NCBI GenBank assembly: GCA_002403855.1
Contig: DHIO01000022.1
Location: 95,007-104,441 of the forward strand
DNA from: Acidimicrobiia bacterium UBA4744
Lineage (GTDB): Bacteria; Actinomycetota; Acidimicrobiia; Spongiisociales; UBA4744
Direction of reading: 5' to 3'
DNA: 9,435 bases
The notes below the pieces were generated by a model that saw nothing but the letters and a program-made list of their open reading frames with translations, had not been told where the DNA came from and ran no database searches. Position 1 is the stretch's first letter. The number at the start of each line of letters is the position of its first letter. Both the position numbers and the translations under genes were made by a program. This document shows positions 1 through 7,207 of this stretch, in pieces.

Positions 1-63
1 ACGAGCAATGTAGCAATCGATCAACAAACCCGCCGACCTCAGCATATTGGCCACCGAATCCAT
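1..63 (-). CDS. Possible N-terminus of a leftward gene (partial)
   Basis: On the minus strand an ATG at 63-61 opens a frame that runs off the left edge after 21 codons. The peptide starts MDSVANMLRSAG and continues with a hydrophobic LLIDCYIAR. The composition is protein-like and third positions are mostly G or C, but I recognise no family. No Shine-Dalgarno sequence precedes the ATG, and the frame stays open upstream of it, so the start could lie further right. If real, the gene diverges from the cyclase at 210 and the two would share the 64-209 region as promoter space. I see no other gene in 1-209. Confidence 0.22.
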   Translation of the reverse strand, partial: MDSVANMLRSAGLLIDCYIAR

Positions 64-209
64 TCGAGAACCACGCACAGTACCGGCAATTCCCCGAGTG
101 CCTCCACACAGCGGTCGGAGCCACCAACGTAACGAGCCCTCATGAATGCCTGATAGTGCTGTAGGGGCGGCGGTCGATGTGATGCTGAGGCGGTTACTAG
201 GCTCCTTGG

Positions 210-1142
210 ATGCCTGAGGTCTTCGTCTGGCCAGATGAGGTTTCCGTCCCGCTGGTGGAGGGTGGCACCTTGCTGGCAATGGCTGTCGATGCTGGACTGC
301 CCATTGCCCACCTTTGCGGCGGCCGTGCCCGTTGTTCGACATGCCGGATTCGAGTCGTCGAAGGCCTGGATGCTCTAAGCAACCGAACCGAAAAAGAGGC
401 CCTGATGGCGGAAAGGCTGGACTTCCCCGACGAGGTGCGGCTTGCGTGCCAAACGCGCGCCGATGGGGTAGTTCGGTTCTGGAGGCTGGTCCTCGACAAG
501 GTAGACATCGAGATGGCCTCCCAACTAGGCGGGGCTCATTATGTGGGCCCGGTCGGTCGCGAAGTTGAGCGGGCCGCCGTCATGTTCACTGATGTGGCCG
601 GGTTCACCTCGATGTCCGAGGCTCTTCCTGCATATGACGTCGTCCACATTCTCAATCGATTCTTCAATCGCGTCGAAGCCGCGGTCCAATCAGAAGGCGG
701 CCGTGTGGACAACTACATGGGTGACGGCCTGCTCGCAGTGTTCGGCATTGAACGTGAAGGCAATGCACCCCTCGGTGCCGTCCGAGCCGGATTAGGCGTC
801 CTCGAAATCGCGGCAGACATCAACAATTACGTGAGCATGATCTACGGCCGCGCCTTCCAGGTGAGGGTAGGAATCAGCCTCGGTGAGGTTATCTTCGGCT
901 TGATGGGAGGAGAGGCGTCGGCGCGTGAGACGGTCGTCGGCGACGTGGTCAACACTGCTAGCCGGCTGGAAGCAGCCAACAAGACAACTGGAACCAAGAT
1001 CCTTGTGTCGGAAGGGATTCAGACCGAAACCCTTGACAGCGTCGAGTACGGTCGCAAATTCAAACTCGAACTGTCAGGCAAAGCCGGTCAAATCACGGCC
1101 TATGAAGTCAACGGCTTGGTCGAGTTGCCGGGCCGAGACTAG
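210..1142 (+). CDS. [2Fe-2S] ferredoxin-class III adenylate/guanylate cyclase fusion
   Basis: This 310-residue soluble protein joins a plant-type ferredoxin domain (about 1-92) to a class III nucleotidyl cyclase catalytic domain (about 118-300). Cys36, Cys42, Cys45 and Cys80 form the C-x5-C-x2-C ... C pattern that holds a [2Fe-2S] cluster. In the cyclase, Asp128 (FTDVAGF) and Asp172 (MGDG) are the two metal-binding aspartates, and Asn248 and Arg252 (VNTASR) are the transition-state residues. Of the purine-selecting residues, the usual Asp is Thr241, as in class IIIb enzymes, and the usual Lys, three residues before GD, is Asn168. Substrate preference is therefore uncertain, though cAMP is likely from the family. 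Class III domains work as dimers. By inference the cluster lets redox state or oxygen control second-messenger synthesis. There is no signal peptide or membrane segment. The start is the first ATG giving a complete ferredoxin fold; the ribosome site is weak. Confidence 0.93.
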   Translation: MPEVFVWPDEVSVPLVEGGTLLAMAVDAGLPIAHLCGGRARCSTCRIRVVEGLDALSNRTEKEALMAERLDFPDEVRLACQTRADGVVRFWRLVLDKVDIEMASQLGGAHYVGPVGREVERAAVMFTDVAGFTSMSEALPAYDVVHILNRFFNRVEAAVQSEGGRVDNYMGDGLLAVFGIEREGNAPLGAVRAGLGVLEIAADINNYVSMIYGRAFQVRVGISLGEVIFGLMGGEASARETVVGDVVNTASRLEAANKTTGTKILVSEGIQTETLDSVEYGRKFKLELSGKAGQITAYEVNGLVELPGRD

Positions 1143-1152
1143 GTAGGCCTCC

Positions 1153-1167
1153 GCCCGCGACCCGGGC
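1153..1167 (+). terminator. Weak GC hairpin after the cyclase gene
   Basis: GCCCG (1153-1157) and CGGGC (1163-1167) form a 5-bp all-GC stem with a 5-nt loop, starting 10 nt after the cyclase stop codon. No T-run follows, so intrinsic termination is doubtful. It is the only termination-like structure seen between the cyclase and the transposase remnant. Confidence 0.2.
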
Positions 1168-1235
1168 CGCACATGACCGGCTCGAAGGGATGATGTCGGC
1201 TGGTTGACGCTCACCGGTCGGTTGGTGTGATCTAG

Positions 1236-1560
1236 TCAGTCTGCGGCAACAGGTCGGACGGCTGTGAGGAGCTACTGGGTTGGCTGGGCAGGTTGGGTGC
1301 CGTGTCGCTGGTTGGTTTGAAGGACGCCGAATCGTACGGGTTCGGCCTCGCCCGGTTCCTCCAAGATCGGGACGTTGCGGTGGTGGAACAGGATCGGCCG
1401 GACCGGCAGATGCGCCCCAAGATGGGCAAGTGCGATCCCGCAGACGCGGTCGCGGCCGCTCGAACTGCATTATCGGGTACCGCCTCGGTCGCCGCGAATA
1501 CGGCAGCCAGGTGAAGATTCGGACATCGATGGCGGCGCGATGGGGCTCCCAAACTGACGC
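1236..1560 (+). pseudogene. IS110-family transposase remnant (RuvC-like DEDD domain fragment)
   Basis: The frame read from 1236 contains ELLGWLGRLG, then VGLKDAESYGFGLARFL, then VVEQDRPDRQ and GKCDPADAVAAARTAL. This is the order and spacing of IS110 transposase N-terminal domains, which typically read VGVEGTGSYG ... VVEVDRP ... GKSDPxDAxAAA. The catalytic Glu of the first motif has become Lys (codon 1320-1322); both Asp of the DPxDA motif remain (1434-1436 and 1443-1445). The frame stops at 1514, but the +2 frame continues with IRTSMAARWGS (1517-1549), which matches the family's IRTLRVARRS segment, so a frameshift lies near 1495-1510. The first Asp motif and the whole C-terminal serine domain are missing, and no element ends were found. 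It is a dead fragment that fills most of the 465-bp gap before the SDR gene. Its right limit is approximate. Confidence 0.75.
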
Positions 1561-1607
1561 CGGGACCGTGGTCATCCGAGGAAAGGATTCGCTTCGTAGA
1601 TTGCTCG

Positions 1608-2300
1608 ATGGCTGCAATTGACCTAACCGGCAAGAAGACACTCGTCATAGGAGCTTCGGGGCAACTCGGTAGTCGGATCGCCCGTGAACTCGACCGGGCC
1701 GGGGCTCGTATCATGCTCGCCGGGAGAACCGAGTCTCGGTTGAGAAGTCAAGCGGCCGAGTTTGACGCAAAGGTCCCTTTTGCTTCTTTCGACTTCCGAG
1801 AGGACCAGCCGGGTCGCATCATCGACATCGCCCTACAACGCCTCGGTGGACTCGACGGGTTGGTGAATGCCGCGGGGGTGGTCGCCTTTGGACCACTGGC
1901 CGCCTTGTCCGACTCGGCCCTCGACGAGCTGGTTGCAGTCGACTTCACCGGACCGCTACGAGTCATTCGGGCCGCTCTTCCCCACCTGCCCGGCGGTTTC
2001 CTAGTGAGTGTGACCGGGGTGATCGCCGAACAGCCCTTTCCCGGTCTGGCCGCCTACTCGGCAGCCAAGGCGGGGTTGAGCGCTGCCACCCGTGCGCTGA
2101 CCCGTGAGCTCCGTCGCGAGCGGATACATGTGCTCGATGCCCGACCTCCCCATACCGAAACTGGACTGGCCGGTCGACCCATCGAGGGTACGGCACCGGC
2201 GTTGCCGGAAGGTCTCGACCCCGATGTTGTGGCCCGTCGGATCGTGGCGGGCTTGGTGGCCGGTGAGCGTGAAATCGCGGCCGCCGATTTCGGTCCGTGA
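1608..2300 (+). CDS. Short-chain dehydrogenase/reductase (SDR)
   Basis: This 230-residue cytosolic NAD(P)-dependent oxidoreductase is of classical SDR size. The Rossmann glycine motif is GASGQLG (15-21). Arg40 and Arg44 after strand two (AGRTESR) suggest NADP(H) preference, by inference. NAAG (87-90) stabilises the central sheet. Ser134, Tyr150 and Lys154 (SVTG ... YSAAK) complete the catalytic set. The substrate cannot be read from the sequence. ATG 1608 places the glycine motif at the normal distance from the N-terminus; a purine-rich stretch (AGGAAAGG, 1579-1586) is rather far upstream. The start lies about 50 nt beyond the IS110 remnant, so the original promoter may have been altered. The stop overlaps the next start by 4 nt (GTGA), so the two genes are probably translated together. 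Confidence 0.93.
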   Translation: MAAIDLTGKKTLVIGASGQLGSRIARELDRAGARIMLAGRTESRLRSQAAEFDAKVPFASFDFREDQPGRIIDIALQRLGGLDGLVNAAGVVAFGPLAALSDSALDELVAVDFTGPLRVIRAALPHLPGGFLVSVTGVIAEQPFPGLAAYSAAKAGLSAATRALTRELRRERIHVLDARPPHTETGLAGRPIEGTAPALPEGLDPDVVARRIVAGLVAGEREIAAADFGP

Positions 2301-2719
2301 TCCTGCTCGTCATCCATGCGGCCGCCACCTGGTTCATGGTCGGTCTCATCTGGACCATCCAACTTGTGCACTATCCGCTCTTCGCCCGAGTGGGTGACGA
2401 TCAGTTCACGACGTACGAAAACGAGCACACGACCCGCATGGGACGAGTGCTGGCGGTGCCGGCCGGGGTCGAGGTGGCGACCGGTGCTGCCCTGGTCCGG
2501 GATCCCCCGCCGGAGTTCGGCCTCCCGGCAGTCCTCATTTCCGGGGGCCTCCTGGCCCTCATCTGGATCGTGACGGCGCTCGTGCAGGTACCACTCCACA
2601 GCCGCCTGCAGGACGGATACTCACATCGGGCGGTTTCCCGTCTCGTGTCGACGAACTGGGTGAGAACAGGTCTATGGACCATCCGCGGCATCGCCGTTGC
2701 CGTCATGCTGGCATCCTGA
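2297..2719 (+). CDS. Conserved four-helix integral membrane protein
   Basis: This 140-residue hydrophobic protein has four predicted transmembrane helices at about 2-24, 51-67, 76-98 and 123-138. Conserved-looking polar residues include His7, the HYPLF segment at 25-29, YENEHTTR at 40-47, His101 in VPLH, and TNWVRTGLW at 119-127. The pattern resembles small bacterial membrane proteins of unknown function related to the DUF1772 type; this is from memory and not certain. It starts at a GTG (2297-2299) inside the SDR stop codon, which argues for translational coupling and a shared process with the oxidoreductase. No signal peptide apart from the first helix and no known catalytic motif are seen. 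The 149 nt after it (2720-2868) hold no convincing gene. Confidence 0.85.
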   Translation: MILLVIHAAATWFMVGLIWTIQLVHYPLFARVGDDQFTTYENEHTTRMGRVLAVPAGVEVATGAALVRDPPPEFGLPAVLISGGLLALIWIVTALVQVPLHSRLQDGYSHRAVSRLVSTNWVRTGLWTIRGIAVAVMLAS

Positions 2720-2868
2720 GCCGTCAGCCGAGCCGTTCGATGAGTGCACCGGCGGCGGCCAACCCCGAAAGCACCGCGCCACTATGCAGGACCTCGATGA
2801 TGGCACCTCCGGCAGTAGCCGCGGACTGGCTCGACGTTGGGCCTGCGAACTGCATAGGGTTGCTATGC

Positions 2869-3813
2869 ATGAATGGTTCCAAGGTTGCCATCGTCGGTGC
2901 CGGTGGAGTCGGCGCCACCATCGCCTACTCGGCTCTGATCAACGGGACGGCCCGAGAGATTGCTCTCTTCGACATCAACGCCGCAAAGGTGCGCGCCGAG
3001 GTCCTCGACCTCAATCACGGACTTCGTTTCACGCCGACCGCCCTGGTGGTGGGTAGCGACGATCTCGACATCTGCCGAGACGCCGATGTGGTGGTCGTTA
3101 CCGCCGGCGCCAAACAAGAATCGGGCGAGACCCGACTCGATTTGGCCGGGCGCAACACGAACATACTCGGTGGCCTGATTCCTGCTCTGGCAGAACGTTC
3201 GCCGGATGCCGTGTTCCTGGTCGTCACCAACCCGGTGGATGTGCTGACGTACGTTGCGCTCCATCTGAGCGGGTTTCCCTCCGATCGCGTGATCGGTTCG
3301 GGAACGGTGCTCGACACCTCACGACTGCGCTACCTGCTCGCCCACCGATGTGGAGTGGATGTCCGCAACGTGCACGCCACCATCGCCGGTGAGCACGGCG
3401 ACTCCGAATTCGCTCTCTGGAGCAACGCCTCGATCGGGACCGTTCCCCTCAACCAGTGGGTGACCTCGGACGGCGAGCAGCTCACCCGGACCGAGTTGGA
3501 CGACATCGAGGACCGAGTGAAGCAATCGGCCTACGAGATCATCCAAGGCAAGGGTGCGACCACTTACGCCATCGGACTGGCCGTGACCGGCATCCTCGGG
3601 GCCATCTTGAACGACCAGCATCGGATTCTGCCGGTCAGTGCCCTGCAACAGGGTGAGCATGGGATTCGAGACGTTTGCCTGTCCATGCCGGCGGTGATGG
3701 GCTCCGGCGGCGTGCTGCGTTCAATGGAGGTGCAGCTCACGGGTGAGGAGCAGAGGAAGCTCGAGACCAGTGCAGAAACGATCCGTCGGACGATTCGCTC
3801 GGTGGGTTTCTGA
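2869..3813 (+). CDS. ldh: L-lactate dehydrogenase, probably FBP-activated
   Basis: The 314-residue enzyme interconverts pyruvate and L-lactate using NAD(H) in the cytosol. GAGGVG (10-15) and Asp35 bind NAD. Gln83 in AKQESGETR is the residue that separates lactate from malate dehydrogenases, which carry Arg there. Arg89, Asp149, Arg152 and His176 (GEHGDSE) correspond to the catalytic Arg109, Asp168, Arg171 and His195. Arg154 and His169 match Arg173 and His188, which bind fructose 1,6-bisphosphate in bacterial allosteric enzymes, so activation by this metabolite is likely. ATG 2869 was chosen because it puts the glycine motif at the usual position; AGGG (2856-2859) lies 9 nt upstream. The frame is open further upstream but that part has no LDH similarity. 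Length is normal and no defect is visible. Confidence 0.96.
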   Translation: MNGSKVAIVGAGGVGATIAYSALINGTAREIALFDINAAKVRAEVLDLNHGLRFTPTALVVGSDDLDICRDADVVVVTAGAKQESGETRLDLAGRNTNILGGLIPALAERSPDAVFLVVTNPVDVLTYVALHLSGFPSDRVIGSGTVLDTSRLRYLLAHRCGVDVRNVHATIAGEHGDSEFALWSNASIGTVPLNQWVTSDGEQLTRTELDDIEDRVKQSAYEIIQGKGATTYAIGLAVTGILGAILNDQHRILPVSALQQGEHGIRDVCLSMPAVMGSGGVLRSMEVQLTGEEQRKLETSAETIRRTIRSVGF

Positions 3814-3865
3814 ATCGGATCCATCATCCGTCACACGGCCCATTCCGTATACCTCTCGAGATTCG

Positions 3866-3873
3866 AAAAGGAG
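3866..3873 (+). promoter_or_regulatory. Strong Shine-Dalgarno site
   Basis: AAAAGGAG ends 6 nt before ATG 3880 and fixes that start. It is one of the clearest ribosome sites in the window. A TATACC at 3848-3853 could be a -10 element, but no matching -35 was found, so the promoter is not called. Confidence 0.7.
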
Positions 3874-3879
3874 CACGCA

Positions 3880-4347
3880 ATGAGCTTCCCAGAAGTGACC
3901 GGTTCTAACCTCGAACGGCGTCGTTTCACCCTCCCGAATGATCTGGAAGGCGATCTCAACCTTCTGTTTGTCGCTTTCTGGCAGCGACACCAAGCTCTGG
4001 TCGACTCGTGGATGCCGATGGCAACTCGTTTGCAGAATCAGCATGAGAATCTGGTGGCGTATGAACTGCCGGTGATCCAATCCCGCAGCAAAATATCGCA
4101 ATGGTTCATCGATAGCGGCATGCGAGCCGGGATCCCCGATCGCCGGATCCGCGAGCATACGATCACGCTCTATCTGGACAAAGCCCCGTTCCTGGATTCG
4201 CTGGACATATCCGACGACCGAACGATTCAGATCCTGGTGGTCGACCGATCAGGAAATGTCTTGTGGCGAACCAAGGGCGCCTCGGATCCGGAGAGTGAAG
4301 CCGACTTGGCTTCCTTCCTCGATCAGCAGTTCTCCCACCGGAGCTGA
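3880..4347 (+). CDS. Cysteine-free thioredoxin-fold protein of unknown function
   Basis: The 155-residue protein has the layout of a redoxin. An N-terminal FPEVTGSNLERRRFTLP resembles the opening of AhpC/TSA proteins, then comes a strand-helix unit (NLLFVAFWQRHQALVDSW, 27-44), and later ITLYLDK (94-100) and ILVVDRSGNVLWRTKG (117-132), typical of the last two strands. Yet it contains no cysteine, so it cannot perform thiol chemistry; a chaperone, scaffold or ligand-binding role is possible. Proteins with this general sequence exist in other bacteria as uncharacterised thioredoxin-like proteins, by recall. There is no signal peptide, so it is probably cytosolic. It follows ldh after 66 nt with its own ribosome site, and a possible terminator follows it. 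Confidence 0.82.
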   Translation: MSFPEVTGSNLERRRFTLPNDLEGDLNLLFVAFWQRHQALVDSWMPMATRLQNQHENLVAYELPVIQSRSKISQWFIDSGMRAGIPDRRIREHTITLYLDKAPFLDSLDISDDRTIQILVVDRSGNVLWRTKGASDPESEADLASFLDQQFSHRS

Positions 4348-4382
4348 ACCGGGAACACCCCTCAACCGGTATTTGTTTCTTC
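4348..4382 (+). terminator. Possible rho-independent terminator
   Basis: ACCGG (4348-4352) pairs with CCGGT (4366-4370) around a 13-nt loop, and a T-rich stretch (ATTTGTTTCTTCT, 4371-4383) follows at once. An alternative inner pairing GGG/CCC exists. The stem is short, so termination may be partial. It lies directly after the stop codon of the thioredoxin-fold gene. Confidence 0.4.
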
Positions 4383-4440
4383 TACTGGATACCCGAGCGG
4401 CCGTTCTCCAGGCCGACCGGCAATCCGAGAAAGGTATGCG

Positions 4441-5571
4441 ATGAAGAACAACATCAAACTTGGAAGAGTGGCCGGAGTCATCGTTGAGTTGAACTGGACC
4501 GTGCTGGCCATCGCAGCCCTGGTCACCCTTTCGGTAGCGGGCGGGATACTGCCGGCCGCGGCCCCCGGCTATCAGGCAACCCAGTACGTCGTGGGCGGGG
4601 TGGCAGCAGCTCTGGCTCTGCTGGCCAGCATCCTGGTTCACGAGTTGGGACACGCCCTCGTTGCGCAACGCAACGGAGTGAAGGTCGAACGGATCAGCCT
4701 CTGGGCGTTCGGCGGAGTCGCCCAGATGGAGAGCGAAGCCGAGACCCCTCGGTCCGAATTTCTCATCGCCGGGATCGGTCCGGCCATCAGCCTCATACTC
4801 GGCCTGGCCCTGATCTACCCGGCCTCGGTCGTAGGTGGTCTGTTCGGAGCCGTGCTCGGATGGCTGGCCAGCATCAACATCATTCTGGCGGTATTCAACC
4901 TCATCCCCGGTGCGCCTCTCGACGGGGGCCGGTTGCTGCATGCCTGGTTGTGGAAGCGCCACGGCGACCGCGCTCGCGCCACGGCCACGACGACGAAAGC
5001 CGGCCGGCTGGTTGGCACGGGTCTCATCGGGCTCGGCATCGTTCAGTTTGTGACCGGAGGCGCCGGTGGTCTCTGGACGGCCCTGATCGGCTGGTTCCTC
5101 CGGGGCGCCGCAACGGCCGAGGGCAGCTACAGCACCATCCGCCGGGAGTTGCAGGGCGTCCGGGTGAGAGACGTGATGACTACGGCCGGGCCGCCGGAAG
5201 GAGACTGGATGTCGGTGGCAGCGTTCATAGATCGTCGTGTGATCCCCGATCAGCGGCCGGTCTACTTCCTGACCGGGATAGATGAAACGCCGACCCGGTT
5301 GGTCGCCCTGCCCGCTCTGGCGGCCGTACCCTCCAATGAGCGAAACACGACGTCGGTGCGATCAGTAGCGCAGGGTCTCGACGAGCTGCCCGCAGTGCAG
5401 GCCAACGAACCCGCCTCGGATCTCTTCACGAAACTGAGTCCCGGGGCGCTCACCGTGGTATGGGACGGCTCGCGTCCCGTCGGCACGATCAACGTCGCCC
5501 AGCTGGGTACGGCATTGGAGCAAGTCCGCCTCCTCTCGAATCTGCGTGGCGAGGCGCCGGCTGCTGCGTGA
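4441..5571 (+). CDS. Site-2 protease family zinc metalloprotease (M50B) with CBS-like tail
   Basis: This 376-residue membrane protease belongs to the S2P/SpoIVFB family, which cuts transmembrane anti-sigma factors or similar substrates within the membrane. Helices lie at about 19-40, 50-74, 106-129, 133-152, 188-206 and 210-222. HELGH (67-71) supplies two zinc ligands and the catalytic Glu68. Asp161 in NLIPGAPLDGG (153-163) is the third ligand. The cytosolic C-terminus (about 238-365) has the RVRDVMTT start and VGTINVAQL end of a CBS pair, which may bind a nucleotide; the middle is divergent. This layout resembles mycobacterial Rip3. ATG 4441 is preceded by GAGAAAGG (4427-4434) at 6-nt spacing. 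No sigma or anti-sigma gene is visible nearby, so the substrate is unknown. Confidence 0.93.
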   Translation: MKNNIKLGRVAGVIVELNWTVLAIAALVTLSVAGGILPAAAPGYQATQYVVGGVAAALALLASILVHELGHALVAQRNGVKVERISLWAFGGVAQMESEAETPRSEFLIAGIGPAISLILGLALIYPASVVGGLFGAVLGWLASINIILAVFNLIPGAPLDGGRLLHAWLWKRHGDRARATATTTKAGRLVGTGLIGLGIVQFVTGGAGGLWTALIGWFLRGAATAEGSYSTIRRELQGVRVRDVMTTAGPPEGDWMSVAAFIDRRVIPDQRPVYFLTGIDETPTRLVALPALAAVPSNERNTTSVRSVAQGLDELPAVQANEPASDLFTKLSPGALTVVWDGSRPVGTINVAQLGTALEQVRLLSNLRGEAPAAA

Positions 5572-5585
5572 TCGCAGCACAACTT

Positions 5586-5619
5586 CACCGGGGGAGCAGT
5601 GAGCGCGGTTCCCCCGGTG
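5586..5619. terminator. Bidirectional terminator hairpin between convergent genes
   Basis: CACCGGGGGA (5586-5595) and TCCCCCGGTG (5610-5619) form a perfect 10-bp stem with a 14-nt loop. It starts 14 nt after the protease stop codon and lies 58 nt from the stop of the photolyase gene, which comes from the other side. No long T-run is present on either strand, so it may act with Rho or as an RNA end-stabilising hairpin. Confidence 0.6.
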
Positions 5620-5677
5620 TACCTCTTGGTCATCCAGTTCCTCCGCTCTTCTCGTACAAGAGACACCGGATACGACC

Positions 5678-7165
5678 TCAAAGCTGACCGCGCCCGAACC
5701 GGTTGGTCAACCGGGTAGCGGAGCGGCGGAGTCCGGGTAAATCGCCGAGCCGGTCGAGAGTTCCGTACTGGCGAGCCATTCGATGATTGCTGCTCAGTAG
5801 ATCCCGGTGCCGGGCCAAGAAGTTCCAGTACCAAACGGTGAGCGGACAAGCATCGTTCCCGCTGCGTGAGGACGGCCGAAAGCAACATTCGCTGCAGTAG
5901 TCCGACATCCGGTTGACATACGCTCCTCCGGAGACGTACGGCTTGGTGGCCATCCGTCCCCCGTCGGCCCAGAGCCCCATTCCGATGACATTGGGCACCA
6001 TCACCCAATCAGCGGCGTCGACAAACCGTTCTCTCATCCAGCGCAGCAGCAGCATCGGCTCAATCCCGTAGAGATTGGCGATGTTGGTCAGCACCATGAG
6101 TCGCTGAACGTGGTGCACCCAACCCCTTTCTTCTATGGCGTCGAGGGTGATTTGGAGGCATCGCATCTTGGTGCGGGCCGTTCCTCGAAAAGCCGGAGGC
6201 AGGTCGCGGTCATGATCGAGCACGTTCTCGAGCCCGTAGTCGGGCCACAGCCAGTAGATCCCCCATACAAACTCTCTCCATCCGATGATCTGGCGAATGA
6301 AGCCCTCCGCCGAGTTGATGGGTACTCGACCGGCTCGGTACCCCTCTTCGACGGCGTCGCAGACCTCGGCCGGGAGCAGCAACCCCAGGTTCAAGTAGGG
6401 CGAGAGCATCGAATGGGCCAGGTGCCAGTTGCCGCTCAGCATCGCATCCTCGTGGGGGCCGAATCCGGGCAGCACGGCGTCGACGAAGTGGCGCATCCGG
6501 GCGAGAGCCGATCTCCGCGAGGTTGCCCACCATCCAACCGGTTCGGCTCCCGGCAATCCGTCGGGGAGTTCCGCCAGTACCTCCCGGTCGAGGTCGTCGA
6601 GACGGCTGCGAACCGGAGCCGGCCAATTGCCACCGTTGACGGGAGGCGGTTCGCGATTGTCCTGATCGAAGTTCCACCGCCCGCCGGCCGGCTCGTCGCC
6701 GTTCATCAGGTAGCCCAAGCGCCGGCGCTGGTGGCGGTAGAACTCCTCCATACGGAGCTGAGTCCGACTACGCGCCCACCGGGCGAACTCCTCACGGTGG
6801 CAGAGGAACTGGTTGGAAGGCAACACTGCGAGATCATTGCGCCGGACGAGAAGATCAACCTCCCGTCCGTTGGGTTCGGTGACGGAGATCGAGGTGGGAG
6901 CGTACTGCCGGCGATGGGCGGCTAGGCCTTCGGAGAGGGTGGCCGCCTGCCGATAGTCGACCAGGAAACCGGCTCGGCGCAGCTCATCGGCAAACCGACG
7001 CATGGCGGTCAGCACGAGGTGAAGACGCTGCCGGTGGTAGAGCCGGCGGCTGAGCATCGAACCACTCTCGATCAGCAACACCCGTACCTTCGGCCGATCG
7101 GCCTCGGCCAGCGCGCCGATTCGGCGGTTGAGCTGATCCCCGAGAACCCAGATGGTCTCCATCAC
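5678..7165 (-). CDS. FeS-type bacterial photolyase/cryptochrome, likely (6-4) photolyase (PhrB-like)
   Basis: The 495-residue flavoprotein belongs to the FeS-BCP group, whose model is Agrobacterium PhrB, a light-driven (6-4) photoproduct repair enzyme with FAD, a lumazine antenna and a [4Fe-4S] cluster. Cys336, Cys424, Cys427 and Cys440 repeat exactly the PhrB spacing (350, 438, 441, 454, an offset of 14). His351-His352 in WVHHVQRL match the PhrB His365-His366 pair at the lesion site. The N-terminal Rossmann-like domain starts TIWVLGDQL; the FAD-binding helical part lies about 210-450 (SPYLNLGLL, GWREFVWGIYW, GMGLWADGG). The first codon is GTG 7165 or the adjacent ATG 7162. No Shine-Dalgarno is present, but TAGATT ends 6 nt before the ATG, suggesting a leaderless mRNA. 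It is convergent with the protease gene and divergent from the DUF2071-nei pair. Confidence 0.95.
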   Translation of the reverse strand: MMETIWVLGDQLNRRIGALAEADRPKVRVLLIESGSMLSRRLYHRQRLHLVLTAMRRFADELRRAGFLVDYRQAATLSEGLAAHRRQYAPTSISVTEPNGREVDLLVRRNDLAVLPSNQFLCHREEFARWARSRTQLRMEEFYRHQRRRLGYLMNGDEPAGGRWNFDQDNREPPPVNGGNWPAPVRSRLDDLDREVLAELPDGLPGAEPVGWWATSRRSALARMRHFVDAVLPGFGPHEDAMLSGNWHLAHSMLSPYLNLGLLLPAEVCDAVEEGYRAGRVPINSAEGFIRQIIGWREFVWGIYWLWPDYGLENVLDHDRDLPPAFRGTARTKMRCLQITLDAIEERGWVHHVQRLMVLTNIANLYGIEPMLLLRWMRERFVDAADWVMVPNVIGMGLWADGGRMATKPYVSGGAYVNRMSDYCSECCFRPSSRSGNDACPLTVWYWNFLARHRDLLSSNHRMARQYGTLDRLGDLPGLRRSATRLTNRFGRGQL

Positions 7166-7181
7166 GCCAATCTACGGTTGA

Positions 7182-7207
7182 TCCCGGACGAGTGGAGCCA
7201 TCCGGGA
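7182..7207. promoter_or_regulatory. Inverted repeat in the divergent photolyase/DUF2071 promoter region
   Basis: TCCCGGA (7182-7188) and TCCGGGA (7201-7207) are a perfect 7-bp inverted repeat with a 12-bp spacer. Its position, 17-42 bp before the photolyase start and 28 bp before the DUF2071 start, suits an operator controlling both genes. It could equally be an RNA hairpin in the leader of one of them. The binding protein is unknown. Confidence 0.35.

Noticed and set aside
1204..1233. TTGACG followed 18 nt later by TGATCT as a promoter before the IS110 remnant
   Set aside because: The -10 match is poor and the element it would serve is dead; not enough to call.
2674..2868. N-terminal extension of the ldh frame
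   Set aside because: The added 65 residues overlap the membrane protein gene and resemble no lactate dehydrogenase; ATG 2869 gives the normal length.
2724..2921. Minus-strand 65-codon frame across the gap between the membrane protein gene and ldh
   Set aside because: It overlaps the ldh N-terminus, has low-complexity Ala/Gly composition, no ribosome site and no recognisable family.
3816..3830. CGGAT/ATCCG hairpin after ldh as a terminator
   Set aside because: It has only 5 bp with a 5-nt loop and no T-run; too weak to call.
4249..4962. Minus-strand frame of 237 codons opposite the protease gene
   Set aside because: The plus-strand M50 motifs are unambiguous; the opposite frame is polar low-complexity sequence typical of high-GC shadows.
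6110..6925. Long plus-strand frame of 271 codons opposite the photolyase gene
   Set aside because: It is antisense to a gene with complete cofactor and catalytic motifs, and its translation matches no family.
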